Assembly: GCA_024229115.1 (NCBI GenBank)
Contig: JAAEST010000045.1
Span: forward strand, 62,001 to 126,000
Direction of reading: 5' to 3'
Length of the DNA: 64,000 nucleotides
DNA from: Oligoflexia bacterium
GTDB taxonomy: Bacteria > Bdellovibrionota > Bacteriovoracia > Bacteriovoracales > Bacteriovoracaceae
Part shown: positions 34,971 to 42,481 of the stretch, one piece after another
Position numbering within the stretch: position 1 is the stretch's first letter
How the letters are laid out: every line of letters starts with the position of its first letter
Notes under the pieces: model-generated
The model's database searches: none
What the model saw: only the letters and a program-made list of their open reading frames with translations
What the model was told of the DNA's origin: nothing
Position numbers and translations under genes: made by a program

Positions 34971-35363
34971 GTGAGAAGAAAGAAAAGAGAATTTTTAGAA
35001 ACGGAATTAACATCACTGATTGATGTTGTATTTCTTCTTCTTATCTTCTTTATGGCCACCAGTGTATTTAAAAAAGATGAGTTAAAGCTTTCTTTGACTT
35101 TACCTTCAGCTGGAAAAGGTGAAGCTGTTAATCAGCAAATTGAAATTATTCGTCTCGAAGTTACCAAAGATAAGATGTCGATGAATGGTCAGGATATTAC
35201 TTTAGAAGGACTTAAAGAAAAAGTAAGTTCAATTAAAGATAAGAAGATTCCTATCGAGCTTAGAATTGATAAAGTTGTTCAGTATCAGAGGGTTGTCGAC
35301 GTTCTGAACCTGCTTAAAAGCTCAGGGTTTTACAACTTAGATTTAATTACACAAAAGCAGTAA
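34971..35363 (+). CDS. exbD: ExbD/TolR-family motor protein
   Basis: 130 aa starting at GTG 34971, 2 bp after the exbB stop codon. The single membrane helix carries the proton-relay Asp in TSLIDVVFLLLIFFMATS (about residues 14-31). The periplasmic domain ends with a beta-alpha fold (IPIELRIDKVVQYQRVVDVL) typical of ExbD/TolR. It pairs with the preceding exbB. A 56-bp gap with a sigma-28-like promoter separates it from the next, Cys-rich secreted protein gene. Confidence 0.93.
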   Translation: MRRKKREFLETELTSLIDVVFLLLIFFMATSVFKKDELKLSLTLPSAGKGEAVNQQIEIIRLEVTKDKMSMNGQDITLEGLKEKVSSIKDKKIPIELRIDKVVQYQRVVDVLNLLKSSGFYNLDLITQKQ

Positions 35364-35382
35364 TATCAACTAATTACATCCT

Positions 35383-35410
35383 TACAGTTTTTTGCGATTT
35401 TGACCGATAA
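35383..35410 (+). promoter_or_regulatory. Sigma-28 (FliA)-type promoter of Cys-rich secreted protein
   Basis: TACAGTTT (35383-35390, 7/8 to consensus), a 12-bp spacer and ACCGATAA (35403-35410, 7/8) end 9 bp before ATG 35420. Its geometry is the same as at 32456. The -10 box also lies in a small inverted repeat CGATA-agtc-TATCG (35405-35418) that touches the start codon. No Shine-Dalgarno sequence is present. Confidence 0.65.
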
Positions 35411-35419
35411 GTCTATCGT

Positions 35420-36475
35420 ATGAGTCGTGTATATCTAAAGGTTTTAGGCCTTTTCTTACTTTCATTTCAAATTAGCCAACATGCGATGGGGGCCAGTTTA
35501 CCTTCATGTGAATGGAAGGCTCCTTCAGATTCAATGAAAAATGGTATTTGTGATCCACTCCAAGGCTCAGATCTACTTGGCTATAACAGTTGTTACGAGT
35601 CAGTGAAAGTTTATAAAGATTCTATTGGTAGAGTGAAGTTCTATAAGTATGACGAACCTATGGGAGCAAGTGATCTTAGCGAAGCTCAGAATACTTGTAG
35701 TGATTTTCAAGGCTCTGATAAAAATGCTTGTATGAGAATGGTCTCTTGCTCTATGACTGTTGATGAAGGTGAGTTAAAGAAATCATGCCAGGCACCTTCA
35801 AGTATTCCTGAAGAAATAAAAGCGATTCTCTCAATGCCACTTAATAAGCAACTACCTATTGCTTATGTTAATGGAAAGGCGTTGATGGGAGAAGCTCAGA
35901 TTAAAGCAGAACTTTGTAATGGCCAAGATGATTCATGTCTTTCTGATCTGGAAATTAATATCGATGATAGTGGGCTTGTTACTTCGAAATCAAAAATACA
36001 ATCAGGAACTCCTGATCAGCCTGCTGTTTCTAAAGCAAAAGAAGAATGTAAAAAAAGATATGATGAAGGGACATTCAATTACAATCACTGTGTCAGAATG
36101 ATTAAGTGTCCTGCTTCTGGATGTGTTTATCCGGAAGCTATCTCACCCGATAGTGATGATATGGGCTTAGGTTCTGAACTAACTGTAAGTTGTCTTGATG
36201 AAGGTGATAGTGAAGGAGATGTTGTTACTGTTGAAAGCAATGACAATGTTGCTACTGCTATGACTAGTCCTTCTACTCATAGACAAACAGCTAACGAGCA
36301 GGCCTTTGAAAATTGTGAAAGTAAAAAAGGTAGAAGTAAGTTCTTATGTTATATGGCCAGCCTTGGTCAGCGTCCGGAAAAGCTTATTGAAGCCTGTAGT
36401 ATTTCTCAGGAAAGATACGAAGACTTCCTAGAATCTCTTGATGAGAGAGATGGTGCGAACGCAGCAAATAGATAA
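35420..36475 (+). CDS. Secreted Cys-rich protein, unknown function
   Basis: 351 aa with a signal peptide (VLGLFLLSFQISQHAMGA) and about 17 Cys in the mature part, many in similar short contexts (TCSDFQGSDKNACMRMVSC, ECKKRYDEGTFNYNHCVRM, NCESKKGRSKFLCYMASLG). These look like three to four diverged copies of a C-x8-12-C helical hairpin, each beginning A/E-x-C-x3-K/S and ending C-x-R/Y-M. Such disulfide-stabilised units would suit a secreted or periplasmic location. No family is recognised. It carries its own sigma-28-like promoter and follows exbD. Confidence 0.78.
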   Translation: MSRVYLKVLGLFLLSFQISQHAMGASLPSCEWKAPSDSMKNGICDPLQGSDLLGYNSCYESVKVYKDSIGRVKFYKYDEPMGASDLSEAQNTCSDFQGSDKNACMRMVSCSMTVDEGELKKSCQAPSSIPEEIKAILSMPLNKQLPIAYVNGKALMGEAQIKAELCNGQDDSCLSDLEINIDDSGLVTSKSKIQSGTPDQPAVSKAKEECKKRYDEGTFNYNHCVRMIKCPASGCVYPEAISPDSDDMGLGSELTVSCLDEGDSEGDVVTVESNDNVATAMTSPSTHRQTANEQAFENCESKKGRSKFLCYMASLGQRPEKLIEACSISQERYEDFLESLDERDGANAANR

Positions 36476-36601
36476 TCTTAGCTAACTCATTGAAAAATCA
36501 TTCTTACTATTAGTTTCATTAATGAAATGGCCATTGACCATGAGTGTTTCATTTACAAAAATAGTTATTATTTATCATTTACAATAACGAACTAGGTTTT
36601 T

Positions 36602-37618
36602 ATGAAGCATCTCGTTGTAGCTTTCTCTATTCTTTTATCCTTTACTATTAACGCTGAAGATATGATTACCTTTGATGTTGATAAGCTCTTCGTTCAAAAT
36701 AGTTCAGCCGATCTTCCACAAGGAAGTTTAATTGCGCGTAGTCTTCAAGTTGTTACAGGCAAAGACCTTGTTTCTGTTTCTCCTGACCAAGGACCATTTA
36801 GATCTCAACTTATTTTAAGTGATAAAAAACTTCTTCTTAAAGGTGAGACATTTAGCTTAGCGACTGACTGGGACTTTTTTCCAAAAGGTGGTTTCTCTTT
36901 CACTTTGAGTGATTCTGAATTTGTTAAAAAGCCTAAGCTCTTTCAATTAGAGGGGGGGCAAGCTGTAGCTCAAGTAGGAACACTGTATGCTTCACTAATT
37001 TCGCCGAGTTTAAAATGTAATTTTATTGAATCAACAGGTATTGGTTGTGGAGATGGAAGTCATGTTATTTTTGATTCTCTTTACGCAAAAACTGAATCAA
37101 GTGAATTTACAGTAAAGAATGGAAGAATAAATTTCTTAAAAAGACTCATTAAAATAAATAGCGATGACATTACATTTACTATTGATGATAAGACAATTGT
37201 TCAGTCACCTCATATCGAATGTGCCGTAGATACTGAGAATGAAATTAATGAGCAAGCGATTATTCAGGGGTGTATTGATCATGCTTTTGGAACTTTCAAA
37301 AGAATTGATTCTGCTAAGAAATCACTTTTCTTAGATGATCAGAAAGGCTTTGTAGACGTTGATGATCTGAAAGAAGTTGAATTTAGCATGAAGAAAGGAG
37401 AGTATGCCCTCACTGGTAAAGTAAAAGTTCTCTTTAGTGTTTCATTTAAAGTTAAAGGCCGTGCCGATTTTAATTCAGAGTGGATTAATCTCCACGTAGA
37501 TAAGGCCAAGATTGCTGGAATTATTCCTGCAAGAAAGTTTCTTATTCATTTCTTAAAGAAATTTATAAGTTCAGATGCTGTAATAGTTCAGGATAATACT
37601 ATTCAGGTAAGAATCTAA
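36602..37618 (+). CDS. Exported protein of unknown function
   Basis: 338 aa with a signal peptide (LVVAFSILLSFTINAE). The mature protein is predicted to be mostly beta strands with two Cys-bearing segments (LKCNFIESTGIGCGDG and HIECAVD...GCIDHAF). The C-terminal sequence, ARKFLIHFLKKFISSDAVIVQDNTIQV, here quoted only in part as LIHFLKKFISSDAVIVQDNT, resembles the end of LmeA/DUF2993 or AsmA-like lipid-binding domains. That is a weak, by-eye similarity. AGG lies 7 bp before ATG 36602. It is the last gene of the Exb-linked run and could act at the envelope. Confidence 0.7.
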   Translation: MKHLVVAFSILLSFTINAEDMITFDVDKLFVQNSSADLPQGSLIARSLQVVTGKDLVSVSPDQGPFRSQLILSDKKLLLKGETFSLATDWDFFPKGGFSFTLSDSEFVKKPKLFQLEGGQAVAQVGTLYASLISPSLKCNFIESTGIGCGDGSHVIFDSLYAKTESSEFTVKNGRINFLKRLIKINSDDITFTIDDKTIVQSPHIECAVDTENEINEQAIIQGCIDHAFGTFKRIDSAKKSLFLDDQKGFVDVDDLKEVEFSMKKGEYALTGKVKVLFSVSFKVKGRADFNSEWINLHVDKAKIAGIIPARKFLIHFLKKFISSDAVIVQDNTIQVRI

Positions 37619-37948
37619 AAAACTAGGGAGGAGACGGCACTTTCCCCCCCCTAAGCGTAGTCCCATACTAGGTCTCGCCAAAGAGACTCTAATCAAAGAA
37701 ATGACGTCCTCTTTTAGAGTTACTTAAATTCTCAACTATTTAACTCAAAAATACAAATTTATAATTTTTAAGAATAGGTTAGCCAAAAGAAATGAGGCCT
37801 CGCTATTAACGAGGCCCTTAAGGAAGTGAAAAAGAAGTGCCCAGTGAAATCCATTCCAGTAATCTGGGTTTAGGTCGTTTATCGCTATCTCTCAAAACGG
37901 CAGGGTTTAAGAAGATAAATCCATGAGATAGCCGTGTTCATCTTTGTC
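37619..37948. other. 330-bp gene-free region with several hairpins
   Basis: No credible reading frame is present. Close to the end of the 36602 gene are a run of eight C with a facing TAGGG/CCCTA pair and GTCTC-gccaaa-GAGAC (near 37672). The right half holds three inverted repeats: GGCCTCG/CGAGGCC (37796-37816), CCAG-taat-CTGG (37856-37867) and GCTATCTC/GAGATAGC (37884-37932). Such clustering is more than expected for plain spacer and may mark a small RNA or a long 3' UTR of the minus-strand pentapeptide gene. Confidence 0.5.
37796..37816 (-). terminator. Probable terminator of pentapeptide-repeat gene
   Basis: A 7-bp GC-rich stem (GGCCTCG/CGAGGCC) with a 7-nt loop. Read on the minus strand it is followed by TCATTTCTTTT, a T-rich tract. 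It lies about 130 bp after the stop codon of the pentapeptide-repeat gene, so a 3' UTR with the other two hairpins would be transcribed first. Confidence 0.5.
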
Positions 37949-38527
37949 TTAAGCAGCTTTTGTAAATCTACTAACAAGGTCTTCGAAGAAAGATGTAGAA
38001 GCTTTCGATTCCGAACGATCAGTCATTTCATTCTTCGAAGACGAGCTTGTTGTAAGGGCCGCTTCCCACGATGAGGGAGTCGGTGGAAGTGTTTCCCAAA
38101 AGTAGTTCACTGTTGAATCGATAAATTGGTAAGCTAGTTCATCAATTACACAGTAGTTCAGTTTATTTCTTTTAAATGTTGAGTAACTCCATTTAGTATT
38201 GTTGAAGTCACAGTTATTAAAATTGCAGTGAGAAACCGAAGAGAATTCAAACTTGCAATTTACGAAGTTGCACCCAATGAAAGTGCAATTTTCGATTTTC
38301 GATCCATAAAAGACACAGTTCTCGAAAGTTACATGATCGAAGGTTGTGAGAGAAAACAAAGAGCCAGATACTGTTAAGTCTTCGAATTTACATGCTTTTA
38401 GAGTTTCATTTTCAATCACCTCGTATTCTGCATGGTTCAGAGACTCAATAATCTCAATCTTAAGGTGTGAGTCAGTGTGGGTGAAGTTGTTAAGATTAAG
38501 ATCCAGAAATTTGGTTAATGAGTTCAT
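37949..38527 (-). CDS. Pentapeptide-repeat-like protein
   Basis: 192 aa from ATG 38527, which has GGAGG upstream; the longer frame from 38590 includes the ribosome site and is rejected. Residues about 60-125 contain alternating Cys/Asn-Phe units (FENCVFYGSKIENCTFIGCN, then FVNCKFEFSSVSHCNFNNCD), matching the A(D/N)LxX-type pentapeptide pattern that folds as a right-handed quadrilateral beta-helix. There is no signal peptide. The C-terminal 50 residues are Ser/Thr/Glu rich and end in a short amphipathic helix. Pentapeptide proteins range from gyrase-mimics to scaffolds, so function is open. It diverges from an Xre-type regulator across a shared 218-bp region. Confidence 0.78.
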   Translation of the reverse strand: MNSLTKFLDLNLNNFTHTDSHLKIEIIESLNHAEYEVIENETLKACKFEDLTVSGSLFSLTTFDHVTFENCVFYGSKIENCTFIGCNFVNCKFEFSSVSHCNFNNCDFNNTKWSYSTFKRNKLNYCVIDELAYQFIDSTVNYFWETLPPTPSSWEAALTTSSSSKNEMTDRSESKASTSFFEDLVSRFTKAA

Positions 38528-38631
38528 GTTACCTCCGAGAGCTGTGCCCGTTTTGTGCTTCAGAAGTTTCCCTCTCAAGCTCAATTCCATATTACAATAC
38601 CTGACTCATTGCGTCAAGAAATAAAATTGCA

Positions 38632-38658
38632 TAAAGAAATATTTTTTCAATCCGATAA
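38632..38658 (+). promoter_or_regulatory. Possible sigma-28-type promoter of Xre-type regulator
   Basis: TAAAGAAA (38632-38639), an exact 11-bp spacer and TCCGATAA (38651-38658) match the FliA consensus at 5/8 and 7/8. It is 87 bp upstream of the regulator gene, leaving a leader that includes the TTGCAA cluster. Confidence 0.4.
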
Positions 38659-38676
38659 TGATATTGAGGACTTAAT

Positions 38677-38728
38677 TTGCAATTTTTATGATTGCAGATG
38701 TTGCAAATGATTAAAATCACGTGCAATT
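38677..38728. promoter_or_regulatory. TTGCAA repeat cluster, candidate autoregulatory operator
   Basis: Four related sites occur within 52 bp: TTGCAA at 38677-38682, TTGCAG at 38692-38697, TTGCAA at 38701-38706 and TGCAATT at 38722-38728. The hexamer TTGCAA is palindromic, as expected for an Xre-type dimer. The cluster lies between the divergent pentapeptide and regulator genes. Confidence 0.5.
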
Positions 38729-38745
38729 GATGAAAGGAGGGGCTT

Positions 38746-39378
38746 ATGGCCCAATTTGATCGTGCAAATTTAGACGTTTTTTTAGGTGCTGTGCGCAAGT
38801 ATATGCAAATGAGAGGTGGGATGAGCCAGAAAGATCTCGCTGAAATCACTGATACAGGGGTCTCAACTATGAGTAGATTCCTTAATCAGCAGACAAAAGA
38901 GCTAAATCCGCAATTAATTGCCAATATAACCGCAAAACTCAATATTCCACTTCATGAGATCATCGATTTTGTCGAAGAGGGTTATACAGAGCAGTTTGTA
39001 AGGCTGGTGAAGTTTTACAAGGGTGAGAATCCAAATGCTCAGGTGGCACAAGGACTCCCGGCTGAAGAGCCTCCTGTGGATGATGGTGCAGATGATGATT
39101 CATTTGCTCAGGCCTTAGGCGAGGATGAGGCAGCGAGTGCTAGAAAGACGACAACGGCTTCAATCACTTCGGGTGGGAAGACGAGAAATATCTCTTTTAT
39201 GAGTGGAGGTCAAAGAAGTGGAGATCTTAGCGTAAAAGAAAAGATGAAGAACTTAACAGCGAGGCAGAGGGCCTTCCTTAATGACTTCTTAAGTTTGGAT
39301 ACAGATGGAAGAGATCTAGTTGTTGATATTGGAAAAAATATAATTAGTTACCTAAGACAAAAAGGTATAGATTTTTGA
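38746..39378 (+). CDS. Xre-family HTH transcriptional regulator
   Basis: 210 aa. The N-terminal helix-turn-helix (about residues 20-65) is clear: GGMSQKDLAEITDTGVSTMS then RFLNQQTKELNPQLIANIT. The middle (about residues 100-150) is acidic and low-complexity. A C-terminal helical segment (MKNLTARQRAFLNDFLSLDT) may dimerise or bind an effector. AAAGGAGGGG precedes ATG 38746. It diverges from the pentapeptide gene and overlaps the next gene by 4 bp (TTGA), so it is translationally coupled to a secreted vWA-like protein, an odd pairing for a repressor. Confidence 0.85.
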   Translation: MAQFDRANLDVFLGAVRKYMQMRGGMSQKDLAEITDTGVSTMSRFLNQQTKELNPQLIANITAKLNIPLHEIIDFVEEGYTEQFVRLVKFYKGENPNAQVAQGLPAEEPPVDDGADDDSFAQALGEDEAASARKTTTASITSGGKTRNISFMSGGQRSGDLSVKEKMKNLTARQRAFLNDFLSLDTDGRDLVVDIGKNIISYLRQKGIDF

Positions 39379-40193
39379 GTAAGAAAAAACTTTTAACATT
39401 TATCTTCTTTGTATTTTCATTCTATGGAAATACGTTCGCAAATTTAGATAAAGTAGAAGTTTATTTTCTTTCCCAACCGAAAGTTACTTTTCTAAATCAA
39501 GTACTAGAAAAATATACCTTTAGTACTGAATTACAATTTAAATCTATTGCAAGTAATGAAGAGGAATACGAGTGTGTTCCCATGGGGGATGGTTGCTTTC
39601 ATCCTCAGTTAGGACTTATTCCTCTTGATGAAGCTAAGAAGAAAGTGAATAAAGATGTTGAGCCTCAGCCAATTGAAACTTTTAAAACATTTAACTCTGA
39701 AGAAGTAGACTTAGTAGACTGCAAGAAGGGAAATTACTTTGATATCTTTTGTGGTAAATCCTCTGGTTCTTCTGAAGGTTCTGTTAATGAATCTAAATAT
39801 CAAATTTGGGTGGATACTTCATCGAGTATGAAAGGGATTGACTATAATAAAGACGCTGATTATTGCGAGCGTCGTTATATGGTTTCAAAGGTTAAGAACT
39901 CTTGTTCAGATAGTCTTCAGGTTTTTACCTTTGATACGGCGATTAAAACATTAAGTGATGAATCTAATCTTTGTATGAACTACGGAATGAATGATGGTCA
40001 TCGAATGGTTGATTGGATGAAGCGTTCAAAAGCAAAGCATCTCATAATTATTACCGATGTAGATGAATACAACGGCCAGTTTAGAGATTATCTCAATTTA
40101 ATTGGAGCTAAGATCCACGGTATTGGGACGACTCCTATCTATGCCTCAGATCTGTCTAAACTAACTCCGAAAATTTCAAAATTTTGTCAGTAG
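39375..40193 (+). CDS. Secreted von Willebrand factor A-like protein
   Basis: 272 aa starting at TTG 39375, inside the stop of the regulator gene. A signal peptide (LLTFIFFVFSFYGNTFA) is followed by about 110 residues of unknown type with paired Cys (YECVPMGDGCF; DLVDCKKGNYFDIFCGKS). The C-terminal half looks like a vWA domain: WVDTSSSMKG supplies the D-x-S-x-S MIDAS motif near residue 153, HLIIITDVDEYNGQF the fourth strand with its Asp, and IHGIGTTP the next strand. vWA domains bind protein ligands through a metal ion. The protein is probably secreted or periplasmic. Confidence 0.72.
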   Translation: MSKKKLLTFIFFVFSFYGNTFANLDKVEVYFLSQPKVTFLNQVLEKYTFSTELQFKSIASNEEEYECVPMGDGCFHPQLGLIPLDEAKKKVNKDVEPQPIETFKTFNSEEVDLVDCKKGNYFDIFCGKSSGSSEGSVNESKYQIWVDTSSSMKGIDYNKDADYCERRYMVSKVKNSCSDSLQVFTFDTAIKTLSDESNLCMNYGMNDGHRMVDWMKRSKAKHLIIITDVDEYNGQFRDYLNLIGAKIHGIGTTPIYASDLSKLTPKISKFCQ

Positions 40194-40234
40194 ATACTGA
40201 TTGAAATTAGCATCCTGTTAAGTTAAAAAACCAC

Positions 40235-41263
40235 ATGTACAAAAAATTGATTCAATGGTCATTGAAGGAATTCTCTCATCTTCCTTGGAGGAAGAAGCGT
40301 TCACTCTATACTACTTTAGTCAGTGAAATAATGTTGCAACAAACAACAGTGAGTACTGTGCTCAAGCATTATCCTGACTTCATAAAAAAATATCCGACAG
40401 TAAAATCACTAGCGAAACTTTCAGAAGAGGAGATTTGTGTTGCTTGGAAAGGACTTGGTTACTATCGAAGAGCGAGAAATCTTAGAAAAGCAGTTATTGA
40501 AATTGATAAGAAAGGAAAGTTTCCCAAAACACTTGAAGAGTTGAAAGAAATTCCAGGTATTGGTGACTACACAGCAAGTGCTTTATTGGCCATGGGAAAA
40601 GATGAAGAAGCGATGGCCATTGATGCTAATCTCGAAAGGGTTCTTGCTCGTATCTACGGGATTAAAGAAAAGAAAGGTCCTAAGCTCCATAAGAAGATAC
40701 GAGAAGTGGTAGGTAAAGATTTATCTAGTTTTTCAGCAAGAGAAGTTAATGAAGCACTTATGGATCTGGGAAGAGTATACTGTCAGGCCCGTAAAGCGGA
40801 TTGCCTTATTTGCCCAATGAAAAGTAAATGTGTGGCCACAAAGAAGAATCCCCTTGAGTACCCTGAGCCATTGAAAGCTAAAGGAGCGACAAAGTATTAT
40901 GAGCTTCATTTAGCTAGATTTGTTGTGATTCATCAGAATAAAGTACTCGGGGTTATAAGAGACGAAGATAAATGGTTAAGTGGGCAGGTGGAAATTCCTA
41001 CCTTCATTTTAAATAGTGAAGATAAAGATTTAGATCAATATCCAAGGCTCCGAAAAACTAAGATAGCTACTGCTGATGGTGTGATTAAGAGCTCGATAAC
41101 CAAATATCGAATAACTAATAGCTTTTGGGTTGTAACGAAAGCTGAGTTTGAAGCAATTTCAGGCACTTCGAAAGGTTATAAATATTTCATGTTGGATCGC
41201 CAAAAGGGTAACTTCTCTACTACAACATTAAAGATACTGAAAAAGGTCCTAGGGGATAATTAA
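40235..41263 (+). CDS. mutY: A/G-specific adenine glycosylase MutY
   Basis: MutY removes adenine mispaired with 8-oxoguanine. The 342-aa protein has the HhH-GPD core: LPWRKKRSLYTTLVSEIMLQ with the catalytic Glu, the hairpin LKEIPGIGDYTASALLA, and IDANLERVLARIYGI with the catalytic Asp. A [4Fe-4S] cluster C-x6-C-x2-C-x5-C is seen as CQARKADCLICPMKSKC near residues 183-199. The Nudix-like C-terminal domain (about residues 225-342) that reads 8-oxoG is present. No ribosome site is clear. The stop overlaps the ATG of the next gene by one base (TAATG). Confidence 0.95.
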   Translation: MYKKLIQWSLKEFSHLPWRKKRSLYTTLVSEIMLQQTTVSTVLKHYPDFIKKYPTVKSLAKLSEEEICVAWKGLGYYRRARNLRKAVIEIDKKGKFPKTLEELKEIPGIGDYTASALLAMGKDEEAMAIDANLERVLARIYGIKEKKGPKLHKKIREVVGKDLSSFSAREVNEALMDLGRVYCQARKADCLICPMKSKCVATKKNPLEYPEPLKAKGATKYYELHLARFVVIHQNKVLGVIRDEDKWLSGQVEIPTFILNSEDKDLDQYPRLRKTKIATADGVIKSSITKYRITNSFWVVTKAEFEAISGTSKGYKYFMLDRQKGNFSTTTLKILKKVLGDN

Positions 41264-42426
41264 TGAATAAAACTTTAACTATGATTTTCGTACTAATTTT
41301 GAGCATCTTCGCGAATGCTGAAGGTACTAAGAAGGAATCATTGAAAGTTGTTTCATATAATCTAGGCCTCGCTCATACTTTTGTTCCCCTTGCTAAAGAA
41401 AGACTTCCTTTTTTAAAAGAAACCCTTTCAAAATCAGATGCAGATGTTCTTTGTCTTCAAGAAGTTTGGAAGAAGAAAGATAGAAAGAAAATTGAAAAAG
41501 AATTAAAAGATATTTTTCCACATTCTTACTTTGAAAAAATTAAGAACGTGAAGTCTAAGAGAAGACCTACTTGTAAAATTAAAGAACTTTTCGGAGAAGG
41601 AAAGTTTGTTGGTTGTATGCAGAAGAACTGTAGTGGTAAAGAAGGCGATGACTTTACGGATTGTATTATTCAAACATGTGGTGGTGCTTTAAGAAGTCTT
41701 AAAGAATCAAATAGAGAATGTGCCACAAGTCTTATGGCCCAAGTAGGTAAGAGTACACTAGGGGCGATGGTTACAATTCTTAATCCTTTTAAAAGAGCAG
41801 GACTTTTTGCTTATAAAGGTTCTGATGGGCTGATGCTTCTTTCAAAGCATCCACTAAAGAATACGAAATATTTAGATCTATCGAAAATCTCAACTCTAAA
41901 TAGAAGAGCTGCTCTTATTGCGGAAATTGAGATTAATAATCAAACGCATAAAGTGGGATGTACTCATATTTCTTCTGACTTAGAGGCAACTGTTCCTTAT
42001 ACGGGGACTTTTAAAAACTGGGGAGAAGAAAACAAAGAGCAGTTGAAGGTATTACTTACAGAAATGGATGAATTTAAAGATTCATCAATTCTGATGGGTG
42101 ATCTAAATTGTGGATTTGCAAATCCGACACTCGGTTTAACTGGTGAGCTCGAAGAATCGTGTGAGCAAATCTCGCAGTTTCAATTTTCTAACGCGCTACT
42201 TGAAAGCGGAAATGAAGAATGTACTTTCTGTTCAACAAATCGCCTTAATGAGGGTGAAACGACAGATAAGATTATTGATCATGTCCTATTGAAAGGGGTG
42301 AACTTTTCAGCGGCTAAGGTTATATATACCGAAGAAATAGAAGTGGAAAAAGAAAAGGGAGAGTTGGTGAAAACAAACCTCTCTGACCACTATGGAATCG
42401 AAGTTACCATTCCCCTAAAAAACTAA
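41263..42426 (+). CDS. Secreted sphingomyelinase-like EEP phosphodiesterase
   Basis: 387 aa with a signal peptide (TMIFVLILSIFANAE). EEP-fold motifs appear in order: VVSYNLGLAHTF, LCLQEVWKK with the metal Glu, LMLLSKHPL, GCTHISSDLE (a cation-dependent His), LMGDLNCG with Asp/Asn, IDHVLLKG and LSDHYGIE with the terminal Asp-His. The order and the HISSDLE segment resemble neutral sphingomyelinases and bacterial SMase C more than DNases. An inserted Cys-rich loop (about residues 100-150: CKIKELFGEGKFVGCMQKNC and further Cys) is unusual. In a predator it could attack prey membranes, an inference. It is coupled to mutY. Confidence 0.85.
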   Translation: MNKTLTMIFVLILSIFANAEGTKKESLKVVSYNLGLAHTFVPLAKERLPFLKETLSKSDADVLCLQEVWKKKDRKKIEKELKDIFPHSYFEKIKNVKSKRRPTCKIKELFGEGKFVGCMQKNCSGKEGDDFTDCIIQTCGGALRSLKESNRECATSLMAQVGKSTLGAMVTILNPFKRAGLFAYKGSDGLMLLSKHPLKNTKYLDLSKISTLNRRAALIAEIEINNQTHKVGCTHISSDLEATVPYTGTFKNWGEENKEQLKVLLTEMDEFKDSSILMGDLNCGFANPTLGLTGELEESCEQISQFQFSNALLESGNEECTFCSTNRLNEGETTDKIIDHVLLKGVNFSAAKVIYTEEIEVEKEKGELVKTNLSDHYGIEVTIPLKN

Positions 42427-42481
42427 TCTTTAATTGACATTATTTTTTAAATTTCAGACACTTAATGTACATGGAGGTTTC

